NCBI GenBank assembly: GCA_963757265.1
Contig: CAVWRA010000012.1
Span: 744,001 to 808,000, forward strand
DNA length: 64,000 bases
Origin: CAIVVT01 sp963757265
GTDB lineage: Bacteria > Acidobacteriota > Terriglobia > Bryobacterales > Bryobacteraceae
Direction: 5' to 3'
Shown here in pieces: positions 27,610 to 36,634 of the stretch. The notes beneath the pieces were generated by a model. The model saw only the letters and a program-made list of their open reading frames with translations, was not told where the DNA came from and did no database searches. Within the stretch, counting starts at the first letter, position 1, and each line of letters opens with the position of its first letter. The position numbers were made by a program, and so were the translations under genes.

Positions 27610-28805
27610 GGCTTCGGTTGCTCCTTGCGGGCGTGGATCCTGAACGGGTTCACCACGCGGCTGATGGCGCCCTCGGATGGCATGTCCGGCCGCAGTCCTT
27701 CCGCCCGGCAGCGGAAGAATGCCAGCAACTGGCCGACCATGACGTCCAGCACGGGCACGTTGTCGTCGCCCAGTTCCGCCATCGCCGGAACCTCCAGCGC
27801 CACGTCGCCATCTGCCAGCAGCGCAGGGTTGACGCCCGCGCCGACGATCAGTTTCCGTGCGCCGAGCTGCTTGCGGTTGATCTCCGTGATGACGTCTTCC
27901 TCATACGCCCGCGCCAGCGGATCGGAAGCCAGGAAGCACACCAGCAGAGTTTCCCGATCCAGGAAACACATCGGGCCGTGGCGGAACGCGAGGTACGTTT
28001 CGGCCATGGTGGGAATCCGCCCGGCGTTCATTTCGAGCATCTTCAGGCCCGCCTCCCGCGCCGCGCCGTAGCGGCAGCCGCTGGCCAGAAAGACCGCGCG
28101 ATGAAATGGCGTGCGCGCCGTCTCCGCCAGCACGTCGGTGTGCCGCAGCAGCAACTGCCGGCCCGCGCCGGCCAACGTCTCCGCGATCTTCGCATAGGCG
28201 GCCGGATCAGCCAGGAATCCCAGGCCGAGCCCGGCCAAGGCCATGTTGGTGAAGCTCGAGGTCATCACCAGGCTGCGGTCGTTGGTTTTCTCGTCCAGGC
28301 TGAGGACCAGGACCCCCGGATCGCCACGGAAGCGCGTCGCCAGCTGGCCGCGCGCATTGCACGTAATGACCAGGTGCTTTACCAGCGGCTCGGTCTCCAA
28401 GAGCCACTCCACCACGCCGCCGCTCTCCGGGCTGTCGCCCGAACGCGCCAGCGAGATCAGCGTCAGCGGCCGCTCGGCTGGCAGCGCCCGCCGGCCTTGC
28501 GCCAGCAGCCATCCGCCGCCCAGCGTGCAGGCCGAAATACCCGACGCCGCCTGCAGCGCCGGGTGCACGCACTCGCCGGCATATTGCGAACTCCCTGACC
28601 CCGTCAGCACGAGCGACCGGCAGTCCGCCAGGAAGCTCCGCAAGCTGGGGTGCATCAGGACCAGCGTCTGCGCGGTCTGAATCCACGTGGCCGGCTGCTG
28701 GCAGATCTCGCGCAGGGTGTGGCCGAATCCGGCCGCCTCCTGGGCCTCCGCCGATAGCTCCAGCAAAGCCCGCAATTCGGGCTGCTCCGCAGCCAGCTCC
28801 TTCAT
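27606..28805 (-). CDS. SIS-domain sugar isomerase/deaminase (AgaS-like)
   Basis: A protein of about 399 residues with two SIS domains. Key segments are FGHTLREICQQPATWIQT (the T-x-x-EI-x-QP opening of AgaS-like proteins), LVLTGSGSSQYAGECVHPAL, TLISLARSGDSPESGGVVEW and, in the second domain, AVFLASGCRYGAAREAGLKMLEM plus RHGPMCFLD. AgaS relatives deaminate and isomerise galactosamine-6-phosphate. The ATG at 28805 is chosen by family length; a TTG at 28853 with GAGGA upstream is an alternative, and the longer open frame to 29030 is not needed. It leads a coupled series SIS - pfkB - amidohydrolase - yjbQ. Confidence 0.85.
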   Translation of the reverse strand: MKELAAEQPELRALLELSAEAQEAAGFGHTLREICQQPATWIQTAQTLVLMHPSLRSFLADCRSLVLTGSGSSQYAGECVHPALQAASGISACTLGGGWLLAQGRRALPAERPLTLISLARSGDSPESGGVVEWLLETEPLVKHLVITCNARGQLATRFRGDPGVLVLSLDEKTNDRSLVMTSSFTNMALAGLGLGFLADPAAYAKIAETLAGAGRQLLLRHTDVLAETARTPFHRAVFLASGCRYGAAREAGLKMLEMNAGRIPTMAETYLAFRHGPMCFLDRETLLVCFLASDPLARAYEEDVITEINRKQLGARKLIVGAGVNPALLADGDVALEVPAMAELGDDNVPVLDVMVGQLLAFFRCRAEGLRPDMPSEGAISRVVNPFRIHARKEQPKP

Positions 28806-29062
28806 CCATCCGGATGGGTCCTCATCGGCTCGGAATTTCACAATGGGTGTCAAACCGGCATCCTCGCTGAACACGCAGTGTATCACCAACGCCACACCGT
28901 CTTCCTTCCACCTCGAACGCTCGCCGCACAGCGCGCGACAGCCCCAAGTTACAATGGCTATGGGTTTCCGTCTCGTGCTTTCCAGCAGTGGCGGGACTTG
29001 CCTTCGGCCGGCTTTCATGAACGGAGTCACGGTGGCGCGCGCCCGGCGGAAGGAACCCGATC

Positions 29063-30154
29063 ATGCCCCACACCGCTCTGTTACGCCAGGCCATCACAGG
29101 CTATTTGAACGATCCCAACCGGGCCGCGGATGCCGCGCTCGTCGCGGCCGGCGGGCTCGGCAGTCTGCCGAGCCTGGTCGAGTTGCTGAGGGAGGACGCC
29201 CCGATCGAGCACACGGAACGGCTCGAGGCGCTGTATAAACAGGTCCTGCGCGCGCTCCTGACGCGGGCGATCTGCGGGCCGGATGCGCGCGAGGTGGCGC
29301 GCTATCAGCGCCAACTGGGCTTCGTGCTGAAGTACAAGTCTTACGCCATCAAGGCGGCGACGCCATTGGGCTATTCGATCTTTCTGCAGAGTCCGGGGCA
29401 GGGCTTCAGCTTTCAGCATCATCTGGTCCACAAGCTCGAAGTGTTCCACATTCTCGCAGTCCAGCCCGGCGGATTCGTCTTCCTGTGCGACTACAAGGAC
29501 TGGCAGCAGGTCTACGAACGGCGCGCCTTCGAGCGCTGGCTGGCCGGCGAAGCGAACCCGGATTACGACCTCTTCAAATTCGTGCCCGACCCCGGCGACG
29601 TCTTCGTGATCTCCGAACTGGGCGTCGTGCACACCGTCTTCGGCTGCGTTTTGGAGGAATACGCGACCGTCTCCACCGACATGGTCAAGCGGCTGCACGA
29701 CCAGAACGAAGGCCGGGCAATTCCGGCCGAATTCACCCGCGGCAATGCGGAGCGCACGTTGCGCGCTATCGGGCTGCCGCCGCGCAATCGTCTGGTGCGC
29801 GGATTCGGGAGCCACGAAATCGAGCCCATCGAGCCGGTATCCATTCCCGGCGGCGAACAGGTTCTGCTGTGCGATTCGTTTGTCAAGGCCGCGTGTTACC
29901 GGATCGGGCCGCGCAGCGAGACCGCGCTGGCGTGCGAGGCAACCCGCGCGGTGATCCTGCGCCTGGCCAGCGGGCACGGCAGCGTCGTGCTGGCCGACAG
30001 CTCCGAGCTGGGCGATGCCGCGCCGGGCGTCGAATTCGAGCGCGGCGACCTGATCCTGATTCCGCCCGGCATCCATTACGCCGTGCGCAACGAGAGCGCG
30101 GAGGAGTGCGGGTTTTCCGAGCAGTGCATCGCGCCCGAAGTGGCCCTCGTTTGA
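29063..30154 (+). CDS. Cupin-fold protein, phosphomannose-isomerase-like
   Basis: A 363-residue cytoplasmic protein, divergent from the SIS gene across a 257-bp region that must hold promoters for both. An all-helical start (residues 1-90) is followed by a first cupin-like barrel (FSFQHHLVHKLEVFHILAVQ, a HH-x3-H-x3-EVFH pattern that could bind metal; PDPGDVFVISELGVVHTVFG) and a second one (FVKAACYRIGPRSETALACE, FERGDLILIPPGIHYAVRNE). The layout recalls cupin sugar-phosphate isomerases, but no exact family is recognised. The divergent pairing with SIS and PfkB genes suggests a role in the same sugar pathway or as its sensor. Confidence 0.65.
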   Translation: MPHTALLRQAITGYLNDPNRAADAALVAAGGLGSLPSLVELLREDAPIEHTERLEALYKQVLRALLTRAICGPDAREVARYQRQLGFVLKYKSYAIKAATPLGYSIFLQSPGQGFSFQHHLVHKLEVFHILAVQPGGFVFLCDYKDWQQVYERRAFERWLAGEANPDYDLFKFVPDPGDVFVISELGVVHTVFGCVLEEYATVSTDMVKRLHDQNEGRAIPAEFTRGNAERTLRAIGLPPRNRLVRGFGSHEIEPIEPVSIPGGEQVLLCDSFVKAACYRIGPRSETALACEATRAVILRLASGHGSVVLADSSELGDAAPGVEFERGDLILIPPGIHYAVRNESAEECGFSEQCIAPEVALV

Positions 30155-30210
30155 ACGGCAGTTGCCGTTAGCGGCCACACTCGAGATGGGCCATTGCACC
30201 GTTCAGCGGC

Positions 30211-31329
30211 TCAGTGGTACTGCAGCAGCGTCAGCAGTTCGCGGTCGAGCTGATGGCCGTGCCAATCCTCGTACTTCACATCGGCACGGCCCGAATCGAG
30301 CACGCCGAACGAACCGCGGAATTCCCACAATGCCCAGCCGATGTTATAGATCTTCAGGATGTCCAAAACGTCGCAGATCCAGCGCAAAAAGATGTCGTGG
30401 GGCGTGCGGTTGAAGGCGCCCAGTTCGCCGCAGTGCACGCCGATCCCCTGTTGCACCAGCCAGCCCCACGGCTCATAGTGTTTCTCCAACGTGTCACGGC
30501 TGATGAGGCCGCTCCCGTCGCGCTTCACGGCCGGCCACCAGGGCGTCGGGAAGTCGCTGCGCTTGTCCACCCAGCCGGCGTGGTAGTGGCTGATTTCCGC
30601 GGGCGTGTAGCCATGGACACTCTGCGCGACGCCGGTGGGCAGCATCTCATAGACGACCGTGTTGCCGACGTCGAGCCCGTCGATGAGGATGGTGCGATCG
30701 GGCGTGGTCTCGCGGATCTTCCCGGCGGCGCGCGTCATCACGCGGCGGTAGTCCTCCCTCGTCATGTAGCCGTGACGCGGCGTTGGGGCTTCGTTCACCA
30801 GGTTGAAGCTCAGCTCATTGGGGCCGATGTCCTTGTAGCGGCGCGCGAAATAGTCCCAATGGAACACGAATGCGTCCTCCGCCGGCTGGTCGCGCCACAG
30901 CACGAACGGCTCGAGTTCAGCCCCGTTGATGCAGTAGCCGGGAGCGCGGTGAAAGTTCAAGTTGACGTGCAGGCCGTGGTTGCGGCCGAGCTCGACGATC
31001 CGATCAATCCCGGCGAACGCGCTTTCCTTGATCTTCAATACGTCCTTCGGGTCGGGGCGTCCCGTGGCGCGCCAGTCCGAATCGACCCAGTGCCAGTAGT
31101 CCATCGGGATGCGCACGAAATCGAAGCCCAGGTCGGCGATCATCTTGAAGTCGTCCTCGGGGATCTGCACCGGCTCTTTCTGGTTTCGGGCCACGAAGTA
31201 ATACAGCAGGTTGAAACCGCGCCAGCGCGGGAGCGCGTTTTTCGGGGCGGCGTGGAGCGCGGCGGGCGCCAGCGCTGCCGCGCCCAGGGCCGCGCCCATG
31301 AAATCTCTGCGGGAAAAATGTCGGTCCAT
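30211..31329 (-). CDS. Glycoside hydrolase family 5 protein (cellulase-like), Tat-exported
   Basis: A 372-residue endoglucanase-like TIM-barrel enzyme. The ATG at 31329 gives MDRHFSRRDFMGAALGAAAL, a twin-arginine signal; the open frame upstream is noncoding. GH5 features are RIPMDYWHW, HVNLNFHRAPGY, the acid/base E180 in SFNLVNEAP, HGYTPAEISHYHAG and the likely nucleophile E302 in GVHCGELGAF. It retains both catalytic glutamates, so it should be active on a beta-linked glucan or mannan in the periplasm or outside. It is convergent with the cupin gene and divergent from the PD40/TPR gene. Confidence 0.9.
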   Translation of the reverse strand: MDRHFSRRDFMGAALGAAALAPAALHAAPKNALPRWRGFNLLYYFVARNQKEPVQIPEDDFKMIADLGFDFVRIPMDYWHWVDSDWRATGRPDPKDVLKIKESAFAGIDRIVELGRNHGLHVNLNFHRAPGYCINGAELEPFVLWRDQPAEDAFVFHWDYFARRYKDIGPNELSFNLVNEAPTPRHGYMTREDYRRVMTRAAGKIRETTPDRTILIDGLDVGNTVVYEMLPTGVAQSVHGYTPAEISHYHAGWVDKRSDFPTPWWPAVKRDGSGLISRDTLEKHYEPWGWLVQQGIGVHCGELGAFNRTPHDIFLRWICDVLDILKIYNIGWALWEFRGSFGVLDSGRADVKYEDWHGHQLDRELLTLLQYH

Positions 31330-31546
31330 GGCTGAATCTCCGGCCACGAGCATATCGCAGTGACCGGAAAGCAGGTGCCGGCTGCTGGCGGCGGCGATCT
31401 GGGCGGCCCGCGCGGATACGCCGGTCACTGGAACCAGCGTGTTGATCGGCGACTCACCGGTTCTACTGAAGGTGGCGCCGAGAGGACCAAAGGCGGCGAT
31501 GTAGCGGGTGATCCTTCCAGCCGCCTGCAAACCGTACAATCAAGTA

Positions 31547-33880
31547 GTGGCCCGCGGCACGGTCATTGAGCTGTGGCTGATCTTCTCGGCCGTGACGTTC
31601 GCCGGCGCTCCCGGCCTGACGATCGACTATCCGGCCGAGGGCGCTCTGTTCCCGCCCGATTTCGCGCCCCCCACTCTCCTGTGGCACGACGCTAGTGCGG
31701 CGACGGCGTGGCGCATCGAAGTCTCCTTTGCTTCCGGCCCGCCGCTGCGGATCGTCTCCAGCGGCCCGCTTCTGCAGCCCGGCGAGATCGACACCGACTG
31801 CATCTCCAGCACCAACAAACTGCCAACGGTGGATCCGCGACAAAGAAGCTGGAAGCCCACGGCGGCGGTTTGGGAACTGATCCAGGGCCGGTCCAAGACG
31901 GCGCCCGCCACAATCACGTGGACCGGGCTCGAGCAAGGCCACGCCGTCTCGCACTCGGCCGTCCGCATCGCGACCTCACCCGATCCGGTGGGAGCGCCGA
32001 TCTTCTACCGCGATGTCCCGCTGATGCCCAGCGAAACCGAGAAAGGCGTGATCAAGCCGCTGGCGCCGTACGCCGTGCGGCTGGTCCAGTGGCGGCTGCG
32101 CGACGTCAGCCAGACGCACAGCCGGATTGTCCTGCAGGGGCTTCCGGTGTGCGCCAACTGCCACTCCTTTTCGCGCGACGGCAAGTTCATGGGCATGGAC
32201 CTGGACGGATTGAAGAACAACAAGGGCCGCTATTTCCTGGCCCCAGTGCAGCCCGACCTGACAGTGCGGCGCGAGGACGTGATTCAATGGAGCTCGGCCC
32301 AGGGCCGCCTGGAAAACCCCGTCCGCGTGGGCTTCATGAGCCAGCTCTCGCCGCGCGGCGATAAAGTGGTCACGACCATCGATACGCCGGGCCAGCGCGC
32401 CAGCAACTACTACGTCGCCAACTTCACCGACTACCGCTTCCTGCAGGTCTTCTTTCCGACGCGCGGCATTCTGGCCTGGTACAGCCGCGGCAGCGGCATC
32501 CTGCAACCCCTGCCCGGGGCCGATGATCCGGCCTACGTGCAATTCGGCGCCGTATGGAGTCCCGACGGCGAGAGCCTGGTCTTCGCCCGCGCCCGGGCCC
32601 AGGATCCCAACCCGCCGGGCCTCGTGCTGGCGAAGTTCGCCAACGATCCCAACGAACTGCAGATCCACTACGATCTGTGCCGGATCCCCTTCAATAACGG
32701 CCTGGGCGGACGCGCGGAGTCGATAGCGGGCGCCTCGGGCAACGGCCTGAGCAACACGTTTCCCAAGCTCTCTCCCGACGGGCGCTGGCTGGTCTTCGTC
32801 CAGTCACGCAACGGCCAGCTGATGCGGCCCGACAGCCGGCTGTACATCGTCCCCGCGGCCGGCGGCGTGGCGCGCCGCATGAATTGCAATACGCCGCTGA
32901 TGAACTCCTGGCACAGCTTCTCGCCCAACGGCCGGTGGCTGGTTTTCTCGTCCAAGGCGCGTTCCCCTTACACGCAGATGTATCTCACGCACATCGATGC
33001 CGATGGCAAGGACACGCCGCCGATCCTGATCGAGAATTCGACCGCCGCCAACCGCGCTGTCAACCTCCCGGAGTTCGTCAACGTCCCGCCGGGGGGCCTG
33101 CAGAGTATCGGCGGGCCGGCGCTGGAGTACTACCGCCTGTACGACCGCGGGATGTATCTGGAGAAGCAAAAGCGCTATGCCGAAGCCGCGGCGACGTGGA
33201 AGGAGCTGCTCGATATCGCGCCCGAAGACAGCGCCACGCGGCGCAGCCTGGGCATGAGCCTGCTGCTCGCCGGCCGAGGCGACGCGGCGCTGCCATATCT
33301 CGAAAAAGACCGGGAGGAGACCCTCCGCCAGTCGCCGCTGGCGTGGGCCATCCATCAACTCGAAACCGGGCACGACGCCGATCCGGTCGCAATTTCAGCC
33401 CACCCCACGGCCCAGGAGCATTACTACCTGGCCCTGGCGGCCCTGCGAGGCGGCGACAAACCTGCGGCGCTGGCTCATCTCCATGACGCGGTGACGTTCA
33501 ATCCGGACTACGCCGAGGCGCATCAGAAGCTGGCTGAAACGACCGATCAACCGAAGGTCGCGCTGGAGCACTGGCGGGCCGCGATTGAGCTCAGTCCGAA
33601 CAACGCCACGGCGCTGCGCCGGGCGGCCTGGATCCTGGCCACCAACGCCGACCTGCGGGACGGTCCGGAGGCCGTGGCGCTGGCCGTCCGGGCGCTGCTG
33701 CTGACTCACTCCCAGGACGCATCCACGCTCGACACTCTGGCCGCCGCCTACGCCGAAAGCGGCCGGTTTGAAGACGCCATCGCCACCGCACGCCGGGCCA
33801 TCGCCGCCGACCCGGCGCAGGCGCCTGCGATTCAGGGCCGAATCGAAGTCTACAAGCTCCGCAAACCGTGGCGCGAATAA
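31547..33880 (+). CDS. PD40 beta-propeller/TPR protein with one haem c motif
   Basis: A protein of about 777 residues. The GTG at 31547 gives a short signal sequence (VIELWLIFSAVTFAGAPG); an in-frame GTG at 31508 is possible, and neither has a clear ribosome site. A beta-sandwich-like start is followed by a single haem-binding motif CANCHSFSRDGKFMG, then TolB/PD40 blades (FGAVWSPDGESLVFARA, FPKLSPDGRWLVFVQS, WHSFSPNGRWLVFSSKA), then about six TPR units (RYAEAAATWKELLDIAPED, ALEHWRAAIELSPNNATAL, SGRFEDAIATARRAIAADPA). It is probably a periplasmic scaffold or redox protein. The combination is seen in large secreted acidobacterial proteins; the function is unknown. Confidence 0.75.
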   Translation: MARGTVIELWLIFSAVTFAGAPGLTIDYPAEGALFPPDFAPPTLLWHDASAATAWRIEVSFASGPPLRIVSSGPLLQPGEIDTDCISSTNKLPTVDPRQRSWKPTAAVWELIQGRSKTAPATITWTGLEQGHAVSHSAVRIATSPDPVGAPIFYRDVPLMPSETEKGVIKPLAPYAVRLVQWRLRDVSQTHSRIVLQGLPVCANCHSFSRDGKFMGMDLDGLKNNKGRYFLAPVQPDLTVRREDVIQWSSAQGRLENPVRVGFMSQLSPRGDKVVTTIDTPGQRASNYYVANFTDYRFLQVFFPTRGILAWYSRGSGILQPLPGADDPAYVQFGAVWSPDGESLVFARARAQDPNPPGLVLAKFANDPNELQIHYDLCRIPFNNGLGGRAESIAGASGNGLSNTFPKLSPDGRWLVFVQSRNGQLMRPDSRLYIVPAAGGVARRMNCNTPLMNSWHSFSPNGRWLVFSSKARSPYTQMYLTHIDADGKDTPPILIENSTAANRAVNLPEFVNVPPGGLQSIGGPALEYYRLYDRGMYLEKQKRYAEAAATWKELLDIAPEDSATRRSLGMSLLLAGRGDAALPYLEKDREETLRQSPLAWAIHQLETGHDADPVAISAHPTAQEHYYLALAALRGGDKPAALAHLHDAVTFNPDYAEAHQKLAETTDQPKVALEHWRAAIELSPNNATALRRAAWILATNADLRDGPEAVALAVRALLLTHSQDASTLDTLAAAYAESGRFEDAIATARRAIAADPAQAPAIQGRIEVYKLRKPWRE

Positions 33881-34486
33881 ATGGATCGGGAGCCTCCGGC
33901 GGGCCACCGCCGGCTGGCCCGTGGCGGCGGCTCGCCAGACAGCGCAGGCACAGATCGGGACGTGTCAGCTCAGTCAAACGAGGTGAGCGTGTTTCGTGAT
34001 TTCTCCGGCCCGATCATCAGCGCCTTGTGCCGGGCGTGGACGGTCTCAGGCTGGCGCGCTGAGACGATATCACGATCACGCCTGATGAAGGCCTAGGATC
34101 GTTGAGTACAGCGGTTCCTGCCGCAAATCCATCCGTACTTGGCGGAGGATCGGGTGGAGTGCTGAGGCTGGACGCTCATCCCGCCGCCCAGCGGCCTCGC
34201 CTCGGCTGTCAAGGGCGGAGCAAAAAGGGATCACTCTGGCGGAGCAAAGGGGGACCACTTTCAGCGTCGGATTGGGTGGCTGGTATTGCGTTTGAGGGCG
34301 GCTGGAGCGGAGGCCGGCCCCGAACGCAGGCGCGCTCCAGGGGGAGTTGCCGGGCGCGGTCGGCTGCACAGCATCGAGGCCATCGAAAACGGAGTTCTCG
34401 GCAGACGGAAACCAGATTAGGGGCGAATTCTGCCCCTAAATGACACTAGCCCACGGCTCTGATTCCTTGGAAGTTGTTGGAAAGAA
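33881..34486. other. Intergenic region with IS21-like remnant
   Basis: About 600 bp without a supported gene. It contains the paired 22-bp repeats at 34214-34259. Short inverted GC pieces right after the upstream stop (GCCTCCGGCGGGCC with GCCGGCTGGCCCG, about 33892-33920) could act as a transcription end. Open frames here lack start sites and family-like sequence. Confidence 0.5.
34214..34259. repeat. Paired 22-bp direct repeats, IS21-family end remnant
   Basis: GGCGGAGCAAAAAGGGATCA(CT) at 34214-34235 and GGCGGAGCAAAGGGGGACCA(CT) at 34238-34259 differ at three positions and are spaced 24 bp apart. Multiple near-identical terminal repeats of this length, with a nearby TGTCA (34207-34211), resemble the ends of IS21-family elements. 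No istA or istB gene is present within the window, so this would be a solitary relic. Confidence 0.4.
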
Positions 34487-34563
34487 TGGTGGGCGCGACA
34501 GGACTCGAACCTGTGACCTCCTGCGTGTGAAGCAGGCGCTCTAACCGACTGAGCTACGCGCCC
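34487..34563 (-). tRNA. tRNA-Val (anticodon CAC)
   Basis: The reverse complement folds into a full cloverleaf. The acceptor GGGCGCG pairs with CGCGCCC, the D arm is GCTCAGTCGGTTAGAGC, the anticodon stem CCTGC/GCAGG encloses loop TTCACAC with anticodon CAC, the TPsiC arm contains GGTTCGAGTCC, and a CCA end is encoded at 34487-34489. It decodes GUG, a frequent codon in this GC-rich genome. Confidence 0.96.
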
Positions 34564-34657
34564 CAGTTTTTTCATCCTACCGCAACCGTCCCGGATCGCC
34601 AATACGAGTCCGCTCCCGGTGCCGGCCCGCGCACGCTCCGCCCGTCTCTCGGGGCCA

Positions 34658-34686
34658 TTGACTTCCCGTTCAACAGTGTAAATACT
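34658..34686 (+). promoter_or_regulatory. Candidate promoter of lexA, leaderless transcript likely
   Basis: TTGACT at 34658-34663 and AATACT at 34681-34686 are separated by 17 bp in a locally AT-rich stretch. A start 7 bp after the -10 element would fall on the ATG at 34693. No Shine-Dalgarno sequence precedes that ATG, which fits a leaderless mRNA. An alternative is an intact -10 as TAAATA with shorter spacing. Confidence 0.45.
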
Positions 34687-34692
34687 TATAGC

Positions 34693-35322
34693 ATGGAGCT
34701 GACGGAACGCCAGCGCGAGATCTACGCCTTCATCGTCACTTTCCGGCGCGAAAACGGTTGCTCGCCGTCGATTCCTGAAATTCAGCGCGCCTTCGGCATC
34801 CGCAGCCCCAACGGCGTCGCCGGTCACCTCCGCGCGCTGGAAACCAAGGGCTACATCCGCCGCTCCGCCGGGCGCGGTTCGCGCCAGGTTGACGTCGTCG
34901 GCGAAATAGCGTCCAGCGCCATCGCCGCCGGGCTGTATGTCCTGCCCGTGTTCGGCCAGATCCCGGCCGGTCCGCCCACCGAGTACCTCAACCTCCATCC
35001 CGACGGCACGGCCACCTTGGACGAGTTGCTGCTCGGCTTCCGGCCCAAGGAGGGCTGCTTTCTGCTCAAGGTCCGCGGCGACTCGATGAAGGACGCGGGC
35101 ATCCTCAACGGCGACTTGGTGCTCATCGAACCGACGCCCGCGCCGCGCGCCGGCCAGGTGGTCGCCGCACTGATCGACGGCGAAAGCACCTTAAAGCGGC
35201 TGGTGCGCGTGCACGGCCGCTGGTTCCTGAAAGCCGACAATCCGGCCTACCCGGAACTCTATCCGCGCGCCGACCTGGTCATTCAGGGCAGCGTCCGGAC
35301 CGTCATCCGCCGGATGGATTAG
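34693..35322 (+). CDS. lexA: LexA repressor
   Basis: A 209-residue SOS repressor. The N-terminal winged helix has ELTERQREIYAFIVTF and SPSIPEIQRAFGIRSPNGV for DNA binding. The self-cleavage site is A92-G93 in VFGQIPAGPP. The protease dyad is S131 (RGDSMKDAGILNGD) and K168 (ESTLKRLVRVHG). It would bind operators of DNA-repair genes and be cleaved when RecA is activated. No classical LexA box is evident just upstream, so the operator sequence in this lineage cannot be assigned here. The 88-bp gap to prmA leaves room for a separate promoter. Confidence 0.95.
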   Translation: MELTERQREIYAFIVTFRRENGCSPSIPEIQRAFGIRSPNGVAGHLRALETKGYIRRSAGRGSRQVDVVGEIASSAIAAGLYVLPVFGQIPAGPPTEYLNLHPDGTATLDELLLGFRPKEGCFLLKVRGDSMKDAGILNGDLVLIEPTPAPRAGQVVAALIDGESTLKRLVRVHGRWFLKADNPAYPELYPRADLVIQGSVRTVIRRMD

Positions 35323-35410
35323 CCGTCGGCCGCGCAACCGCCCGAGCGCCGTTTCCGGCCGCGCCGATTTTGGACTGGCAATGGGCCGCCAGTCTGGAGA
35401 TAATCGGCCC

Positions 35411-36208
35411 ATGACCTCTCTAACTCTGGATTGCGTGGAAACGGAATCCGAGTTGCTCTCGGCCGAATTGTGGGAGCACGGCGCCTCGGGCGTTCAGGAA
35501 GAGGAGCTGCCAGGCGGCCGCGTCCGGCTGCGCGCCTGGTTCGACGGCGACAATGGCCTGGCCGAGCGCTTCGCGGCCTATGGCCCGCGGGTCGAGGAGG
35601 AGCGGCCCGTGGATTGGGAGACGCTCAGCCGCCAGGCCTGGCAGCCCGTCGAGGTCGGTGCCCGCTTCTATCTCGCGCCGGAGTGGGACGAGTCCCCCAC
35701 GCCCGAGGGCCGTATGCGCCTGACCGTGCACCCCGGCATGGCCCTGGGCACCGGCGACCACCCCGCCACGCAGCTCGCCCTGGCCGCCCTGGAGAAACAT
35801 CTGCGCCCCGGCGATCGCGTCCTTGACACCGGCACCGGGACCGGCATTCTGCTGGAAGCCGCCTACCTGCTCGGCGCGCGCGGCGTGGGCTGTGATATCG
35901 AGTGGGCCAGCGCCCGCACGGCCCGCCAGAACCTGCTGGCCGACGCCTGCCCGCCGCGCGTCTTCGCCGGTTCACTGCGCGCCGTGGCCCGCAGCGCCGC
36001 CGATGTGGTGATCGCCAACATCAACGCGGTGACGCACCACGCGCTGGCGCCCGAATACGCCCGCGTGGCGCGGCGCCTCGTGATCCTGGCCGGCTTCCCA
36101 GCGCACCACGCCGCGGGCATCGAGCACGCCCTGCAGGCCCACGGCTGGCGCCCGCTGGACCAATTGTCGGAACGCGAATGGGTGTGCCTGGTCTTCGCGC
36201 CGGAATGA
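35411..36208 (+). CDS. prmA: Ribosomal protein L11 methyltransferase
   Basis: A 265-residue SAM-dependent methyltransferase that trimethylates ribosomal protein L11. The ATG at 35411 is chosen because the protein then begins MTSLTLDCVETESELLSAEL, as PrmA proteins do. The central motifs are PGMALGTGDHPATQLAL and the SAM-binding DTGTGTGILLEAAYLLGA, with the post-motif DVVIANINAVTHHALAPEYA (the NINA/NILA-type active-site loop). The N-terminal substrate-recognition domain is present, so it looks full length, although somewhat short. Confidence 0.9.
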   Translation: MTSLTLDCVETESELLSAELWEHGASGVQEEELPGGRVRLRAWFDGDNGLAERFAAYGPRVEEERPVDWETLSRQAWQPVEVGARFYLAPEWDESPTPEGRMRLTVHPGMALGTGDHPATQLALAALEKHLRPGDRVLDTGTGTGILLEAAYLLGARGVGCDIEWASARTARQNLLADACPPRVFAGSLRAVARSAADVVIANINAVTHHALAPEYARVARRLVILAGFPAHHAAGIEHALQAHGWRPLDQLSEREWVCLVFAPE

Positions 36209-36326
36209 GCGTCGCGGCCGTCCTCTACCAGCGGTGATTCAGAATCGCTCGATAGCGTGGCCCAGCTGCGAAGTGCAATCGAGTGCCTTGCTCGGCCAAG
36301 CGCGGCCGCACTTCTTTCCGGACTCT

Positions 36327-36403
36327 AGCCCGGATATTTCACCAACCGTCGGCTGCGGCCCTCCCATCGCGCCTCGCTGCGATCGTGGTGCAACATCCGG
36401 GCT
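36327..36403. repeat. 77-bp imperfect palindromic element (REP-like)
   Basis: AGCCCGGATATTTCACC at 36327-36343 and GGTGCAACATCCGGGCT at 36387-36403 are inverted copies with 15 of 17 positions matching. The interior (GTCGGCTGCGGCC, CGCGCCTCGCTGCGATCG) can also pair. It is intergenic, with no reading frame of its own, so a structured RNA hairpin or a mobile REP-type element is possible. Confidence 0.6.
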
Positions 36404-36634
36404 GGCTCCAGGTGCTTCCCCTGGCCGTTTGACACGCGGCCGGCAGCCGGTGACGGGCACTCGGCGGAATCATCACTGCTCATCATTATCGGAACAACCG
36501 AAAGCGTAGTCGATGGCGTGCGAAAAACATTTTTGCGAAACAAAGCCAATCTCGAACAACCCCTTTCTCATCTTGAGGGTACACCCCATGTCAAGTGCGA
36601 ACATGAGGCGAAAACAGCGGCCGGAATGGGCGAT

